Assembly (NCBI GenBank): GCA_947311845.1
Contig: CAMZMU010000116.1
Coordinates: forward strand, 299,940-363,939
Origin: Poa pratensis
Lineage: Eukaryota; Streptophyta; Magnoliopsida; Poales; Poaceae
Direction of reading: 5' to 3'
Length of the DNA stretch: 64,000 bases
Position 1 is the first letter of the stretch. Each line of letters opens with the position of its first letter. Both the position numbers and the translations under genes were made by a program. Below are positions 13,384-23,861 of the stretch, one piece after another. The notes under the pieces were generated by a model. That model had not been told where the DNA came from, made no database searches, and saw only the letters and a list, made by a program, of their open reading frames with translations.

Positions 13384-16300
13384 ATGTCTCGCCGCAAGTG
13401 CAACTGGGAAGGCTCGTGGATTGACGAAGATTTCTTGGAATCCCTAACTGCTCGTGGCCTTCTTCCACCCAAAGATCAATGCGAATGGCGGGCGGCCGGT
13501 GAGGAGGTAATCCCCAACCCTCATCCAGGCGAGATAGTGGTTTTCGCGGAGCACGTTGAGCGTGGATTCAAGCCCCCAGGCTCTCTCTTCTTTCGCTCCT
13601 TGATGCAGCGATTGGGCCTTCGCTTCCATGATATTGGTCCTAATTCAATGCTGCAAGTAAGCAACTTCCACGTCCTCTGCGAAGATTATCTTGGTATTCC
13701 TCCCTCAATAGATTTCTGGCTCACGCTCTTCAGCTGCAATGGCCAAAGGGAGACCACAGATGGTCCTTTCCTTCAATGTGGCGCCATTTCCTTCCAGCGC
13801 CGTAAGGGCAGCATCTTCCCGAAACTCGCCCTTGCCAATAAGATTAAGGGCTGGCAAAGGACGTTCTTCTATTGCAAGGATGCTTCTCCAGAAAACGAAG
13901 TTCATCTCCCTCTTTGGTCACCACTTCCCTTCGAAGCGACTGATGCTCTGTCTTCCAAGCCCAACCCTTCTTCACTGCCATCCATCGAGATTCTTATGGA
14001 TAGAGTTAGGGCACTGACGCTCCATGGCCTTACTAGACTGGACCTCGTGTCCTGCTGGACCAAATGGCGAATTCAGCCCGTGAGTCGCCACCTGCGACTT
14101 ATGGTGGACTTCACCTGCCAGGCAGATGATGCTGACCGCACCTGCCCTGAGGAATGGGATAAAGGGGAATGGATAAATTTCATTCGCCGAGTTACTGGTG
14201 AAGATATCAGCTCGTACGACAACGTCGGCCTCGCTCCTTTCTGGGCTGAGCACAAGCCCTTTGTGGTAATGTTTATTTTGCAACTGGCTTCCTCTCAGAT
14301 TTCTTCTTTATGATCAATTATTTCTGACTTGAGCTTCTTTTCAGATTGACCCTTATTTCTGGGTTCTCCCCTCAGAGGATGCCAACTCAAACCAAGAAGC
14401 TGTTGCTAAGTCGTCAAGGCGAGCCGCGACTCCTGGCGAGGATATAACCATGCATGACGCTGCTTCTGATCCCGGGGGCAGTGCATCTGAAGAGGAACAA
14501 CAAATGGCCAATGCTCTTCTATCCTCCTCTCTAGGCGCATCATTCCTTCAGCTTCCTGAAGTAGCTCGCAGGTCCTCCAAACGGTCTTTGTCAGAGAGCT
14601 CTGAGGATCCCCCGCAACTTGAGAAACGCCGCAAGGCCTTGACATTATTGGTGGAGACAAGAACCGCCAAATCTTTAAAACTCGCTGATCCTAGCAAGGT
14701 TGCTTTATCCTCCGAGCATGCCACAAAGGATTGCTTCTCAATGAGCTCAGGTATTTGCTTGCGACTTCTTCTTTTGTGCTTGTGTATTTTTCTCAAGGAG
14801 CTGCTGATCAACACTTCTTTTCATGTTCTATAGGTTCAGATCTGCAAGATTTATCTTCTCCTTCCTCTGGCTGCCTTATGAAAAGCATCCGCATAGCCTC
14901 TGGGTATGATTTGCCTTCTTTTTAATGTTATAACTCTGCTAAGCTGGCTTACTGATCTATCAATGTTCTGCAGGGGCATGCTCGAAAGAGATACCAAATC
15001 CAACTCTGACACTACTTCTTCTCAACCAGCCATAAGCAAAGGTGATGCGACTGACGAAAATATAGGAAACAGCGATGATGTGACTCATCCAAGGATATCC
15101 CTGGAGGAAAATATTGCCGATGCGACTCCTGCCGTGAATCCAGTCGCAGTTCCATCCACAACTCCTGCTGCTGGTAGCTCCAGATCAATTGCAGATGCTA
15201 TAATCGCTGCTGGAGACAAACATGCTGCACTGCTGCGCGACTTAGTCGAGCAATTTTCTTCGAGTCGCCAGGTATATATGCTGTAGCCCCCAAGTTCCTG
15301 AATGGTTTACTCATGTTGTTGGCTCTGTTTTATTTGCAGCTTGAACTGTCTCTGCTTGATGCTTCTGGCTCAATAAAAGGTAAAGGCATTTCCACAGATC
15401 AGCCTGAGATGATGCAATCTTCCCAGGAGCAGCATAATATGATCATGATGGACCAAACTCAAGAAATAAGATCTCTCAAATGCCAACTTGATTCCTGTGA
15501 AGAGCAGTTCAAAGAACTTGAAGCAGATTCCCGCAGCGACTCATGGAGAAGGATGATGTTATTAAATCTTTGCGAGAAGGGATGACCCTTAAATCTGAAT
15601 TGATTGATAGACTGAAAGTAGACCATGCAAAAGAGCTCGCCGCACGAGATGAGAAATATAACTCGCTCCTCAAAGCCTTTGAAGGTTTTGGCTCCATTGT
15701 CAAGTCATCCGTCCTCCAACTTGCTGGTTTGGCTTTATTCCTTTACTCATATATATGTTTTTGGGTAGCCAACATGAGTCGCAGACTAGTATCTGATCTT
15801 TCTTTTCTGACATAGGATCTGAAGCCGCAGTATCCCGCTCCGGTTTGAAGGACCAACTGGAATATCTCACAAATTTGAACCAGCGCTTTCTGAAGATCGC
15901 AAAAGAAGTAATGACGACAATTTCTCCCGCGACTGATGGCCCAAAATCTTGCGAGTATTGGATAAACAAACTGCTCAAGGCTCCGCATTATATTTCTGAT
16001 TGGAAGCGATCCTCTGCTCGTACCGGAGCTGCTCATGTCTTGACACTGCTCCGGGCGTACTATCCAGAAATAGATGTTGGCAAGATTGCTCGTCACGCCT
16101 GCTGGGTGCGCGCGGATGGCACTGAACTCCCAATAAGTGAGTACTTCGACATCTGGAAAGGGATGCGCGGATATGCCACAAAATTTGTTGATAACTTGGA
16201 CTTGGGCACTTATCTTGATAAATTCAATCTTGATGGGAGCAAGGTGCCGAAGAAAAAGTCCACAGAAGCCGAGTCATCGTGGGCTTCTGCTCCATCATCA

Positions 16301-16447
16301 GGGTCTGGCGGCCCTTCTGCCTCATCTGGTGGTGCCCTGGTTATTAGGCCACCTGCGACTTCGATCGCGAGACAAGCCGCCAACTCCTACTCCTGTAACT
16401 CGGAAGCAGAAGTAAAAATAGTATGGGACATGCCCGTTAGTCTGTAA
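13384..16447 (+). CDS. Antisense ORF of the Tat element (PF04195-like), multi-exon
   Basis: Proposed exons: 13,384-14,265; 14,345-14,750; 14,834-14,903; 14,974-15,271; 15,340 to about 15,810; about 15,817-16,447. All listed junctions use GT/AG and keep frame. Exon 1 (about 294 codons) carries the 'putative gypsy type transposon' domain (PF04195-like): FFRSLMQRLGLRFHDIGPNS, then CEDYLGIPPSIDFW and a WQRTFFYCKD segment. The following exons encode a low-complexity, Ser/Glu-rich middle and a predicted coiled coil (15,340-15,690: QEIRSLKCQLDSCEEQFKEL, then a KSELIDRLKVDHAKELAARD stretch). The C-terminal part around 15,860-16,250 is a folded-looking segment of unknown function. A frameshift near 15,525-15,543 separates the two coiled-coil halves. 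Function is unknown; such ORFs are known in Tat-lineage elements opposite to gag-pol. The start is the first ATG before the conserved domain. Splicing is inferred. Confidence 0.7.
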
Positions 16448-17022
16448 GACATTTATATATGAATATTATTTTTGACCTATAAGCAGGTCCTTTTCATGAT
16501 ACTTCCCTTAAGTAGACGCTCGCGCGGCTCAGTATTTCCCAGGTAAAAATGCGTGTTCAGGGTCGTTGGCGGCCATGATAGGCGATCACACTCGATTGAC
16601 ACCGCACCCCAGTACTTTGGTCGCATAATGCAAGACGCTTCTAGCTTAAGGGTTGCCACTCGTTTGGCAAAATTTGAGGTGCGATTGGTACTCGCGATGC
16701 TCGTCAGGAGCCCTCAAGGGTCGGTGATATATGAAATTCTAAAGACTCAGCGACTCAATGATAGTTGAGGCAAACGACAAACCCTTGAATGTCAAGGGTG
16801 CCGGCTTTATTTCATAATCACCCGATGTCTTACAAGGTATGGCAAAAACGATGCAGGCCCTTTAAATGCGGGTTTTCTGTTCCCCGCAGGCCATGCATAC
16901 TTGATACTCATCGCACTAGGCTGCGAAATAATACTCCGACGGAGCGGGTTGAACACCTGATTGGTTCATGTTTGAGTCGCTAAAAGCGACTCGGGTCGAG
17001 CATGATAGCTCCGATGTGTGTT
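16448..17022. other. Non-coding interior of the Tat element
   Basis: This stretch lies between the antisense gene and the pol remnant. No RNase H or integrase motif is recognisable on the minus strand, which places the internal deletion here. 16,800-17,150 is rich in 'gcgactc/gagtcgc' words shared with the rest of this element. Confidence 0.55.
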
Positions 17023-17376
17023 TCATGTTGAAGCTGGGAACGAGCCCCTTGAAAGTTTAGCCGCACTGAGTTGCGACTTATGTTGAGTCGAGCCTGCTCT
17101 GTAAGGCCTCACAATGACTGAGCCCCTTTGGCTGGGGTTGTTGACTGAGGTTGGATCTACGCATATGCGCCACCTCTTGTCTTCTTTTTGTATCAAAGCG
17201 ACTTCTGGAGTATTATCCTCCTGGTATGCAGTCTCTTGGTTATAATTTACCATCCGGTGAGCGCATCTTGGTGTCCGCCTCCGCGGCATATCTAGTGCGA
17301 CTCGTTTTGGGCTGCGAAGGCTCTTCTCCGGCCTGTATCCATGTAAGGAATTAGCAATGCAAGCTTCTTCTGCCAT
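17023..17376 (-). pseudogene. Truncated start of reverse transcriptase (Tat element)
   Basis: Minus-strand translation contains KEDKRWRICVDPTSVN, which matches the first conserved block of gypsy RT (KK-x-x-WRMCVDYTDLN type). A degenerate segment precedes it (RRRTPRCAHRMVNYNQETA), resembling the usual run-up to RT. After this block similarity is lost; the YVDD catalytic box and all later domains are absent. No RT activity is possible from this remnant. Confidence 0.6.
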
Positions 17377-17413
17377 GGCTGAGCCTGTGTTTTCGCATTC
17401 AAGCGTTGTCTGC

Positions 17414-17761
17414 CTATCTCCATACTGTGATCACACCATTGGGCCCGGTATTTTTAGCTGTAGGTAGACGTAGCAGGGGCGAGCGGTGAATTTGACATAG
17501 GCTTCTCTTCCAAAATGGCATGATATGAGCTCTTACAGCCACAACCTCAAAGTCTAGGAGCTCTGTGCGGAAATTCCGCTCTGTCCCAAAACTGACTTCA
17601 AGGGTTATTTTTCCTATAGGTCGCGTAACAGCTCCCGGAATTATGCCTTGGATTTCTCTCCTTGTTGGTCGCAACCGCGACTCGGGTATGTTCATTCTTC
17701 GGAGGGTGTCTTGGTATAAGATATTTACTCTTCCTCCTCCATCCATAAGGACTTTACCCAA
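17414..17761 (-). pseudogene. Gypsy aspartic protease domain (Tat element)
   Basis: The protease signature is seen near the start, VLMDGGGRVNILYQDTLRRM, with the DGG form of the active site usual in Tat elements instead of DT/SG. It is followed by IPGAVTRPIGKITLEVSFGT and the FRTELLDFEVV strand. The expected 'YHALFGRP' block is frameshifted (AVRAHIMPFWKRSL), then KNTGPNGVITV returns in frame. The domain lies downstream of gag and upstream of the RT remnant in the order expected for gag-pol. Confidence 0.7.
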
Positions 17762-17929
17762 CCTGTATCCCGCGACTTGTGGTGCGACTACAAGAGCCGG
17801 CTGTCCAGGATCTTTTACTTCTGGGGGATGATCGTCGCGACTCCAAATGACTGATCGCTCTATCCAGCGACGGCACCTTTCTGGCGTCGGGTCGTGACCA
17901 CGCTTCCGGTTTGCATGCTGTTTGCACTT

Positions 17930-19750
17930 CTACAGTGTAAATTGCATCACATCCCTTTGGGTGAGACTTCCGGATTTTGGTGAGAACTCGCCTTGTCCTT
18001 CTGCTGCGCGGGTCCCACGTGAGTCGCGCCTGGTGCATGACCTTCTTTCCATCTTCTGTAGTAATGGCATTGCGCTTTGGTGTGGCTCGGGTCTCCCATC
18101 TCTTCGTCGATTTAAGTCGCAGGGGATATCAAAGATCCCTTTGACACTGTTGGGAGGTGATTCCTCACCTCTTCCTTGCTCTCGCGACTGACTCGCATGA
18201 TGTTTAGTCTGTGCTGCTTGCTGTTTTTCCTTCGCGATTTGTGACGGGACGCCTATCGTTTTTTCTGTTTCTGCATATTTGTCGACCGTCGCCCATAATT
18301 TGTCGAAGCTGTCTATCTTATGCGCAGCGCGGCTTAGCTTATGTACCAGTGGCTCGAACCTACAATTCTTCTTCATGACTTGTATCGTGGACTGCACTGT
18401 TGAACCTTTGACAGAGTTAAGGATTTCTGCGATTCTTTTCACCCAATCGCGAGTCGTCTCGCCTTCCTTCTGGATGCACTGTTTGAGTCTCTTCATATCT
18501 CAGTTTGGAATCTCTTGATGAACTTATCTTTTAAATCTTCCCATGTGTTTATTGATTTCGGTGGCAGCCTCACAAGCCAATCCCTGACCTTTCCTGTATC
18601 GCCAAGTGGAAGTACTTCGCACGCACTTCCTGAGTTACATCAGGTCCTGTCATGCTTGCTTCATAATCCTCTATCCACAAAGCGGGGTCTTGGTCCTCGA
18701 GTAGGTGGTGACTCGCTCGATTCTCCAAGGCTTGGGGGGAAACGAGTGAGTCGTATCTCCTCCCCAAAGCACGCCGGCCCTTTTAATAACGAGTAGGAGC
18801 TTACTGGCGCTGTATCCTCATCTGAGTCAATCTCATCCTGAGCCGGTTGAGTCGCTGTGAGTGCCTGCGACTCGCCTTCTATTCTTTTTCTTCTTCCAAT
18901 GATACTTGCAAACCTGCTAGCTGGTTAACCACTTCTTCAATGCTGTGCTTTTCTCCACCCCATGATATCTCGTGTTGCGGCTCATTGGGGGTGACTCCAT
19001 ACATATTTGCCTGTTGTAAGGCAGCGGTTTGCAGTAGATCGATCGCATAGCGAGCTTCCTTATCAGATTGCGAGTCTCCCACCGGTACTATCCTTGATAA
19101 TATTCCTATTGCGGCATGCACATTGCTCTCGGGTTGCCGTGGAACTTTGGCTTCACCTCTCCTTTGTCCGTCCTGACCTGATGTTTTTGCTGCCAACGGC
19201 GGAGTCGCCAGTCTTCTTCTTGAAGTTTCTTGCGTTCAGGCGTTGTCTTGGTCCAGACTGCCTGACGCTTCTGCTGCCAGCGACGCAGTCGCTGATCTCT
19301 TCCTGGAGCTTTTTGCGCTCAGTCGCGAGCCTTTGCGCCTCTTCATAGAGCTCTGTCCTGATAGCTTCAATCTCTTCAATCTTGAGGTCTCCTTCCTGAT
19401 TTGGTAGAGATCCCCAAACAGGCTTTGATGGAGAGGGTATAGGTGCTTCTGTTGTAGCTTGATGTAGTTCTTCAACACGCGAACCCTGACTGGCCGCAAT
19501 TCCTCCAATGACTCGCTTCCTTGAGTCGCATCCATAGGTTTGCGACTAACAGAGCCGATGAAAACTTTCAATGATCCAATGGGAACAATGTATCCAAACT
19601 CGACGTGATCCGCCTCTGGTCCCCATGCTGAGTCGTCGATGAAGGGGACTCCATTGATGTCTTCAACTTGGCCGATGGCGATGTCCTTGAATCCTGATTT
19701 CGATCCTGCGCGGAACGTGACGCTCTTGACCGCAGGCCCCACGGTGGGCG
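17930..19750 (-). pseudogene. gag polyprotein remnants (Tat element)
   Basis: Four minus-strand segments in different frames form a decayed gag. From the 5' side: about 19,750-19,236 (VEDINGVPFIDDSAWGPEAD; Lys/Arg-rich C-terminus); 19,196-18,879 (ends in a short acidic coiled coil, LAGLQVSLEEEKE); 18,767-18,570 with the retrotransposon-gag block ALWIEDYEASMTGPDVTQEV then RAKYFHLAIQ; 18,496-17,930 continuing with EGETTRDWVKRIAEILNSV and a basic tail. The changes of frame between segments imply indels. The first segment opens immediately after the primer-binding site next to the 5' LTR. Confidence 0.7.
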
Positions 19751-19755
19751 CCAAC
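19737..19755 (-). other. Primer-binding site of the Tat element
   Basis: Directly inside the 5' LTR, the minus strand reads GTTGGCGCCCACCGTGGGG. TGGCGCC with a G-rich 3' part is the usual layout of plant gypsy primer-binding sites. The matching tRNA was not assigned. Confidence 0.75.
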
Positions 19756-20250
19756 TGTCGTGGGTTTGTCACGTCAGGTGTCATAGATGACTTCGTAGGT
19801 GTGGGATTACGCGAGTCAAGCATCTCCGAGCTTGGGATCGCAGGAACAAAGATCAACACAGATTTACCCAGGTTCGGCCCCCTCAATGTGAGGTAAAAGA
19901 CCTACCTCCTGCCTACCCTAGATTGGTATTGATATGATAATCGAGGTGTTACAATGGAGGCGATTCAATGTGGAACTCGCCGTATGAACTAGGGTTTTAG
20001 GGCTTGATCCTTTCTAAGTCCTGCGAGTCCTCTTTATATACATAGAGGCTCGGCAGGTTACAAAGGAAACTTCCTCCACAAGGAATATGTTCAAAGAGAC
20101 CTACACGGAGACTAACTCGCCTCCGGGCCTTCTAGATTCTTCACCTTGTGGCGATCCAATATCGGGCTTGCTCCCATGTGGGCCTTTGTCCATGCGAGTA
20201 AAGTAAGTCGCACTGGGCCGCGGGTTAATCCGGAAAGTATTCCCCCGACA
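19756..20250 (-). repeat. 5' LTR of the Tat element
   Basis: 495 bp, near-identical partner of 12,549-13,042. The low divergence (5 substitutions and 1 indel by eye) means a recent insertion. The same 5-bp duplication ccgag follows at 20,251-20,255. Confidence 0.93.
20033..20040 (-). promoter_or_regulatory. TATA box of the Tat 5' LTR
   Basis: Minus strand TATATAAA inside a short palindromic context (ccTCTATGTATATAAAGAgg), about 280 bp before the LTR end. It is duplicated at the same place in the other LTR (12,826-12,833). It is the best core-promoter candidate for the gag-pol strand. Confidence 0.55.
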
Positions 20251-21167
20251 CCGAGCAGGTCATGCGTGCGGGCATCGCGCAGGACGTGCCCCGGCCGCCG
20301 TTTCCGTCTTCATCGGGAGCGGTGGAACGTGGCGGACCCGTTCTGTCCATCGGCGCCCTCGCTCGGCCGCCCGGTCGCCGGCACGGTTGCTCTCTCGAGC
20401 GACCTGTGCCTGCGTACGTACGTACGTACGTGGGAGGAAGAAGATGATCGATCCCTTTCTTCGTTTTCCTTTTTTTCCGGTTCGATCGAACCGTTTTCCA
20501 GCCCAACGGCAGCAGCCAGCAGCCTTTCGGCCCACCAGTGTCCCGGTCAAGCGCACGCCGCGCGCAGCGCAGTGGCGCGCAGTAGCGGCCCATTTGCGGC
20601 CCGTCCGTTTTTTTTCTTTTCGCGGATTCTTTTTCTTTTTCTGCTGGACAGTTTTTCAAACGCGCACAACTTTCAAACCGTAGCTCCGATCGGAGTGATT
20701 CAAATTTCTAAATCTTCGTCTCGACGAGCTCTTTCCGGTGGTACTGATTCCATCTTGTTCCAAAATAGTTCTATGGGGTGCCCTTTTATACGTGCATTCC
20801 GAAGTCCATGGAACGGGGCTATCGCTGCCCTACGCCACGGAATCACCCTGACCCTTCCGAACCCGGTGGATCCCCGTCTTCGAAGGCAAGCTAACCCCTT
20901 ACTATGAGTAGCCCAATGGTGTTTGTTCGATTATTTGCTTATTGTCTTGCCGAGTATTATATGTTTGTCTGTTTATTTATGCATGACTGTTGTTGTTCTT
21001 GTTTAATATCAGACTGATAATATTACTCCTGCCATGTTGCATATATCATGTTGCATATTTATTTATCATACCTGCTTGGTTATCATGTGTAGGTAATATT
21101 TGTTAAACACACATCATTCTTGAGACAATGGACTGGGGGAACCGCCGCCGTCTCACTAAAACATTAA

Positions 21168-21460
21168 CATCAATCTGTGGTGGCGCTTGTCGGCGGAATT
21201 GCCGCGACAGTCACCCGGTCGACGCTAACCAACTAGTTGATCTGAGGTGGCGCTTGCCGGAGGTATCTCCACGATAGTCACCCAATCGACGCAAACCAAC
21301 TAAACCATATTTTGTAATTGATCTGTGGTGGCGCTTGTCGGCGGAATCGCCGCGATAGTCACCCGGTCAACGCAAAAACCACTTGTGCTACCTTTGTATT
21401 GATCTGTGATGGCGCTGGTCGGCGGAATCGCCGCCGTAGTCGCCCGTTCAATACAAACAA
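21168..21460. repeat. ~70-85-bp minisatellite inside family-A LTR
   Basis: About four imperfect copies of 'tggtggcgcttgtcggcgg', followed by aatcgccgcgatagtcacccggtcgacgc-type sequence and an 'aaccaacta' spacer. The second family-A LTR has only two copies (about 34,425-34,560), so copy number varies between insertions. Confidence 0.75.
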
Positions 21461-22929
21461 CAACTATTGCTTGAAATATTTCGTTGCTAATGCCTTGTTG
21501 TTTGATGATATATGATGTTGATATCGTGGTTATTATGCTGGACTAATCCTCTGTTTTGGGACTTGTTGTGGTGAAACTTGATTAAATGAAACACCCCTCC
21601 AAACAACAATAGGGTCAGTCCATGGTGCCACTAATCTGAACTTTGAAAGCAGAACCATCGTCGTCTCATGGGAGGACCGTGACCTAGTAGGTTGTTAAGC
21701 CCCTCTTGTGCCATACATTGGGCGCAGTCGTTCGGTTGCACTGTCTGAGGGGAGTGGTCGACAGGCACGGGTTCGACTGTGATAGGGAGTCCGGAGCTAG
21801 GCATACCCGATCGCGTCGGTGGATGTGCCGGATTCACTTGCCCGTTGTGCCATGTGCATAGGGTGGTGCAGGAGAGTGTCTTAGCAAGTGGACCGTCACG
21901 AGAGTGTATTTTGCTTAGTACGACTTTGGGCGTGAGAAACCTGGAGCGTCGGCTGAGTAGGGTGCATTCTGATAGGTGGTAAAGCAAACTCTCGAGAGAC
22001 TCAACCTAGCAAGCTAGCCTCGTTCCTAGGATATGGAACAACAGTTCAGTGTCGGTCACACTGTGTGTCTTTGTCGTCTCCGGAGGTTAAACTTAAGATT
22101 TGTTTGAAATAATTAAAGAACGACCTGACCTCACTTAATAAACAATAAAATGATGAAGGGAATGTTACTTGACATGACAAATGAGATAAGGCCGTGGGCC
22201 TAGCGGTGTTGACAGAGGTATTGAGCCTTGCGAGGCTAGAGGCCAGAGGGCCTAGCTGTGATAACATGATTTGTTGTGTTACTTGGTACCAACTGGTACA
22301 CTCGATTATACTCGTCATAGGTAATTTCTTTGTATGATTGCCAGTGTACGATCCAACCCCACCTGGCTTGGACTCTACACTGGTGATACCCCACTGTTTG
22401 CTTATGCTATGATTTGCTTGTGATGCCATGCTATTTTTATGATATTGTATTGATCTACCTAGAGTAGACACTTGCCATGTTGTAGGATTCTATTTCCAAT
22501 ATAAATCTTGCTGCATGATTGTTGGACTGTTGGTAGTGAGTGGTGATTCTTGTTGAGTGCATACAAATGTACTCACGGGCCTTGTGTTTGTGGCCAGATA
22601 TTGGCGAGGAACCATCTTCTACCTTAGCAAGGATTTGGAGCAAGAGCGTGCTAGGATCAGTAGCCCAGCCAGATGCCTGTGGAGTGGAGCCGATCCAAGC
22701 CGTTGCCTGAGCCGTCTTCCGCTGCTAGTTAAACTCTGTCCTGAGCCATGCTTGGCTTGATATTTCTGTCATGCCTTGATGGCCTTGTAAACCATTTGTA
22801 GCACTTCTTGTGCCTGATTGTGTAATGATTTCCATTATGTTGCACTGTCGCGACGTGCGGCCAGATATCTTGGGCTGGCGCACGGGACGACCGCCTCTCT
22901 GGTAATATGTGCCAGGGAGGGGTGTCACA

Positions 22930-23861
22930 GGGTCCCGGGAGGATTTGGATGCCGCGTGACTCCCGGTACACGACTCTTGCGGCATCGTCAAAACTCGTGA
23001 TTTCAGGCATTTCTGGCCGTTTTCGTGGGCTATAGTCCACGGTTTTCGGGTCCCGGGAGGATTTGGATGCCCCGTGACCCCCGGTACACGACTCTAGCGG
23101 CATCTTCAAAACTCGTAATTTCGAGCATTTCTGGCCGTTTTCGTGGGCTATAGTCCACGGTTTTCTGGTCCCGGGCGAATTTCGATGCACCGTGACCCCC
23201 GGTACACGACTCTAGCAGCATCGTCAAAACTCGTGATTTCGCGCATTTCTGGCCGTTTTCGTGGGCTATAGTCCATTTTTGGGTCCCGGGCGAATTTCGA
23301 TGCACCGTGACCCCGGTACACGACTCTAGCGGCATCATCAAAACTCGTGATTTCGCGCATTTTTGGCCGTTTTCGTGGGCTATAGTCCACAGTTTTTGGG
23401 TCCCGGGAGGATTTGGATGCCCGTGACCCCCGGTACACGACTCTTGCGGCATCGTCAAAACTCGTGATTTCAGGCATTCTGGCCGTTTTCGTGGGCTATA
23501 GTCCACGGTTTTCGGGTCCCGGGAGGATTTGGATGCCCCGTGACCCCCGGTACACGACTCTAGCGGCATCCTCAAAACTCGTAATTTCGAGCATTTCTGG
23601 CCGTTTTCGTGGGCTATAGTCCACGGTTTTCGGGTCCCGGGCGAATTTCGATGCACCGTGACCCCCGGTACACGACGCTAGCGGCATCGTCAAAACTCGT
23701 GATTTCGAGCATTTCTGGCCGTTTTCGTGTGCTATAGTCCATGGTTTTCGGGTCCCGGGAGGATTTCGATGCCCCGTGACCCCCGGTACACGACGCTAGT
23801 GGCATCGTCAAAACTCGTGATTTCGAGCATTTCTGGCCGTTTTCGTGGGTTATAGTCAACG
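22930..23861. repeat. Satellite array, right-hand segment (about 8 units)
   Basis: Same ~118-bp unit as 1-10,726, resuming at the gggtc target-site duplication of the family-A LTR. It includes a unit lacking 'cggttttc' near 23,275. The last unit breaks off inside 'tatagtcaacg' and is joined directly to protein-coding DUF604 sequence. Confidence 0.95.

Larger units (their letters stand above)
12549..20250 (-). mobile_element. Ty3/gypsy Tat-lineage LTR retrotransposon, internally deleted
   Basis: Two ~494-bp direct repeats (12,549-13,042 and 19,756-20,250) start TGTCGTGGG and end CCCGACA and are flanked by ccgag on both sides (12,544-12,548 and 20,251-20,255). Orientation is minus: primer-binding site and gag lie next to the right LTR, polypurine tract next to the left LTR. 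On the minus strand gag pieces, an aspartic protease and the start of reverse transcriptase are recognisable. RNase H, integrase and most of RT are missing. Between the pol remnant and the 3' LTR a spliced gene runs in the opposite direction, as in grass Tat elements carrying an antisense ORF. The element is non-autonomous as it stands. It interrupts the family-A LTR, so it is the younger insertion. Confidence 0.9.
10727..22929. mobile_element. Family-A solo LTR (about 4.5 kb), split by a nested Tat element
   Basis: The sequence starts TGTAACACCCC and ends GGGGTGTCACA, and it is bounded by the 5-bp duplication gggtc (10,722-10,726 and 22,930-22,934). It lies inside the satellite, which resumes in register. 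Removing the inner element (12,549-20,250) and one ccgag duplication leaves about 4.5 kb that aligns end to end with 31,647-36,034. Two independent copies with different 5-bp duplications, TG...CA ends and no internal domain indicate solo LTRs of a long-LTR retrotransposon. LTR length and lack of coding capacity recall barley LARD elements such as Sukkula or Erika, but I cannot assign the family. Orientation is unknown. 10,727-12,548 and 20,256-22,929 hold no credible gene. Confidence 0.85.

Noticed and set aside
20146..20907. 253-codon plus ORF
   Set aside because: It crosses from the Tat LTR into the family-A LTR, so it is an accidental fusion. The corresponding region at ~33.3-33.8 kb lacks a continuous frame.
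10722..22934. Family-A elements as DNA transposons, because of the TGTAACACCCC/GGGGTGTCACA inverted ends
   Set aside because: TG...CA ends with 5-bp duplications fit LTRs. Inverted ends of ~11 bp are short, there is no transposase, and 4.4 kb fits a long LTR.
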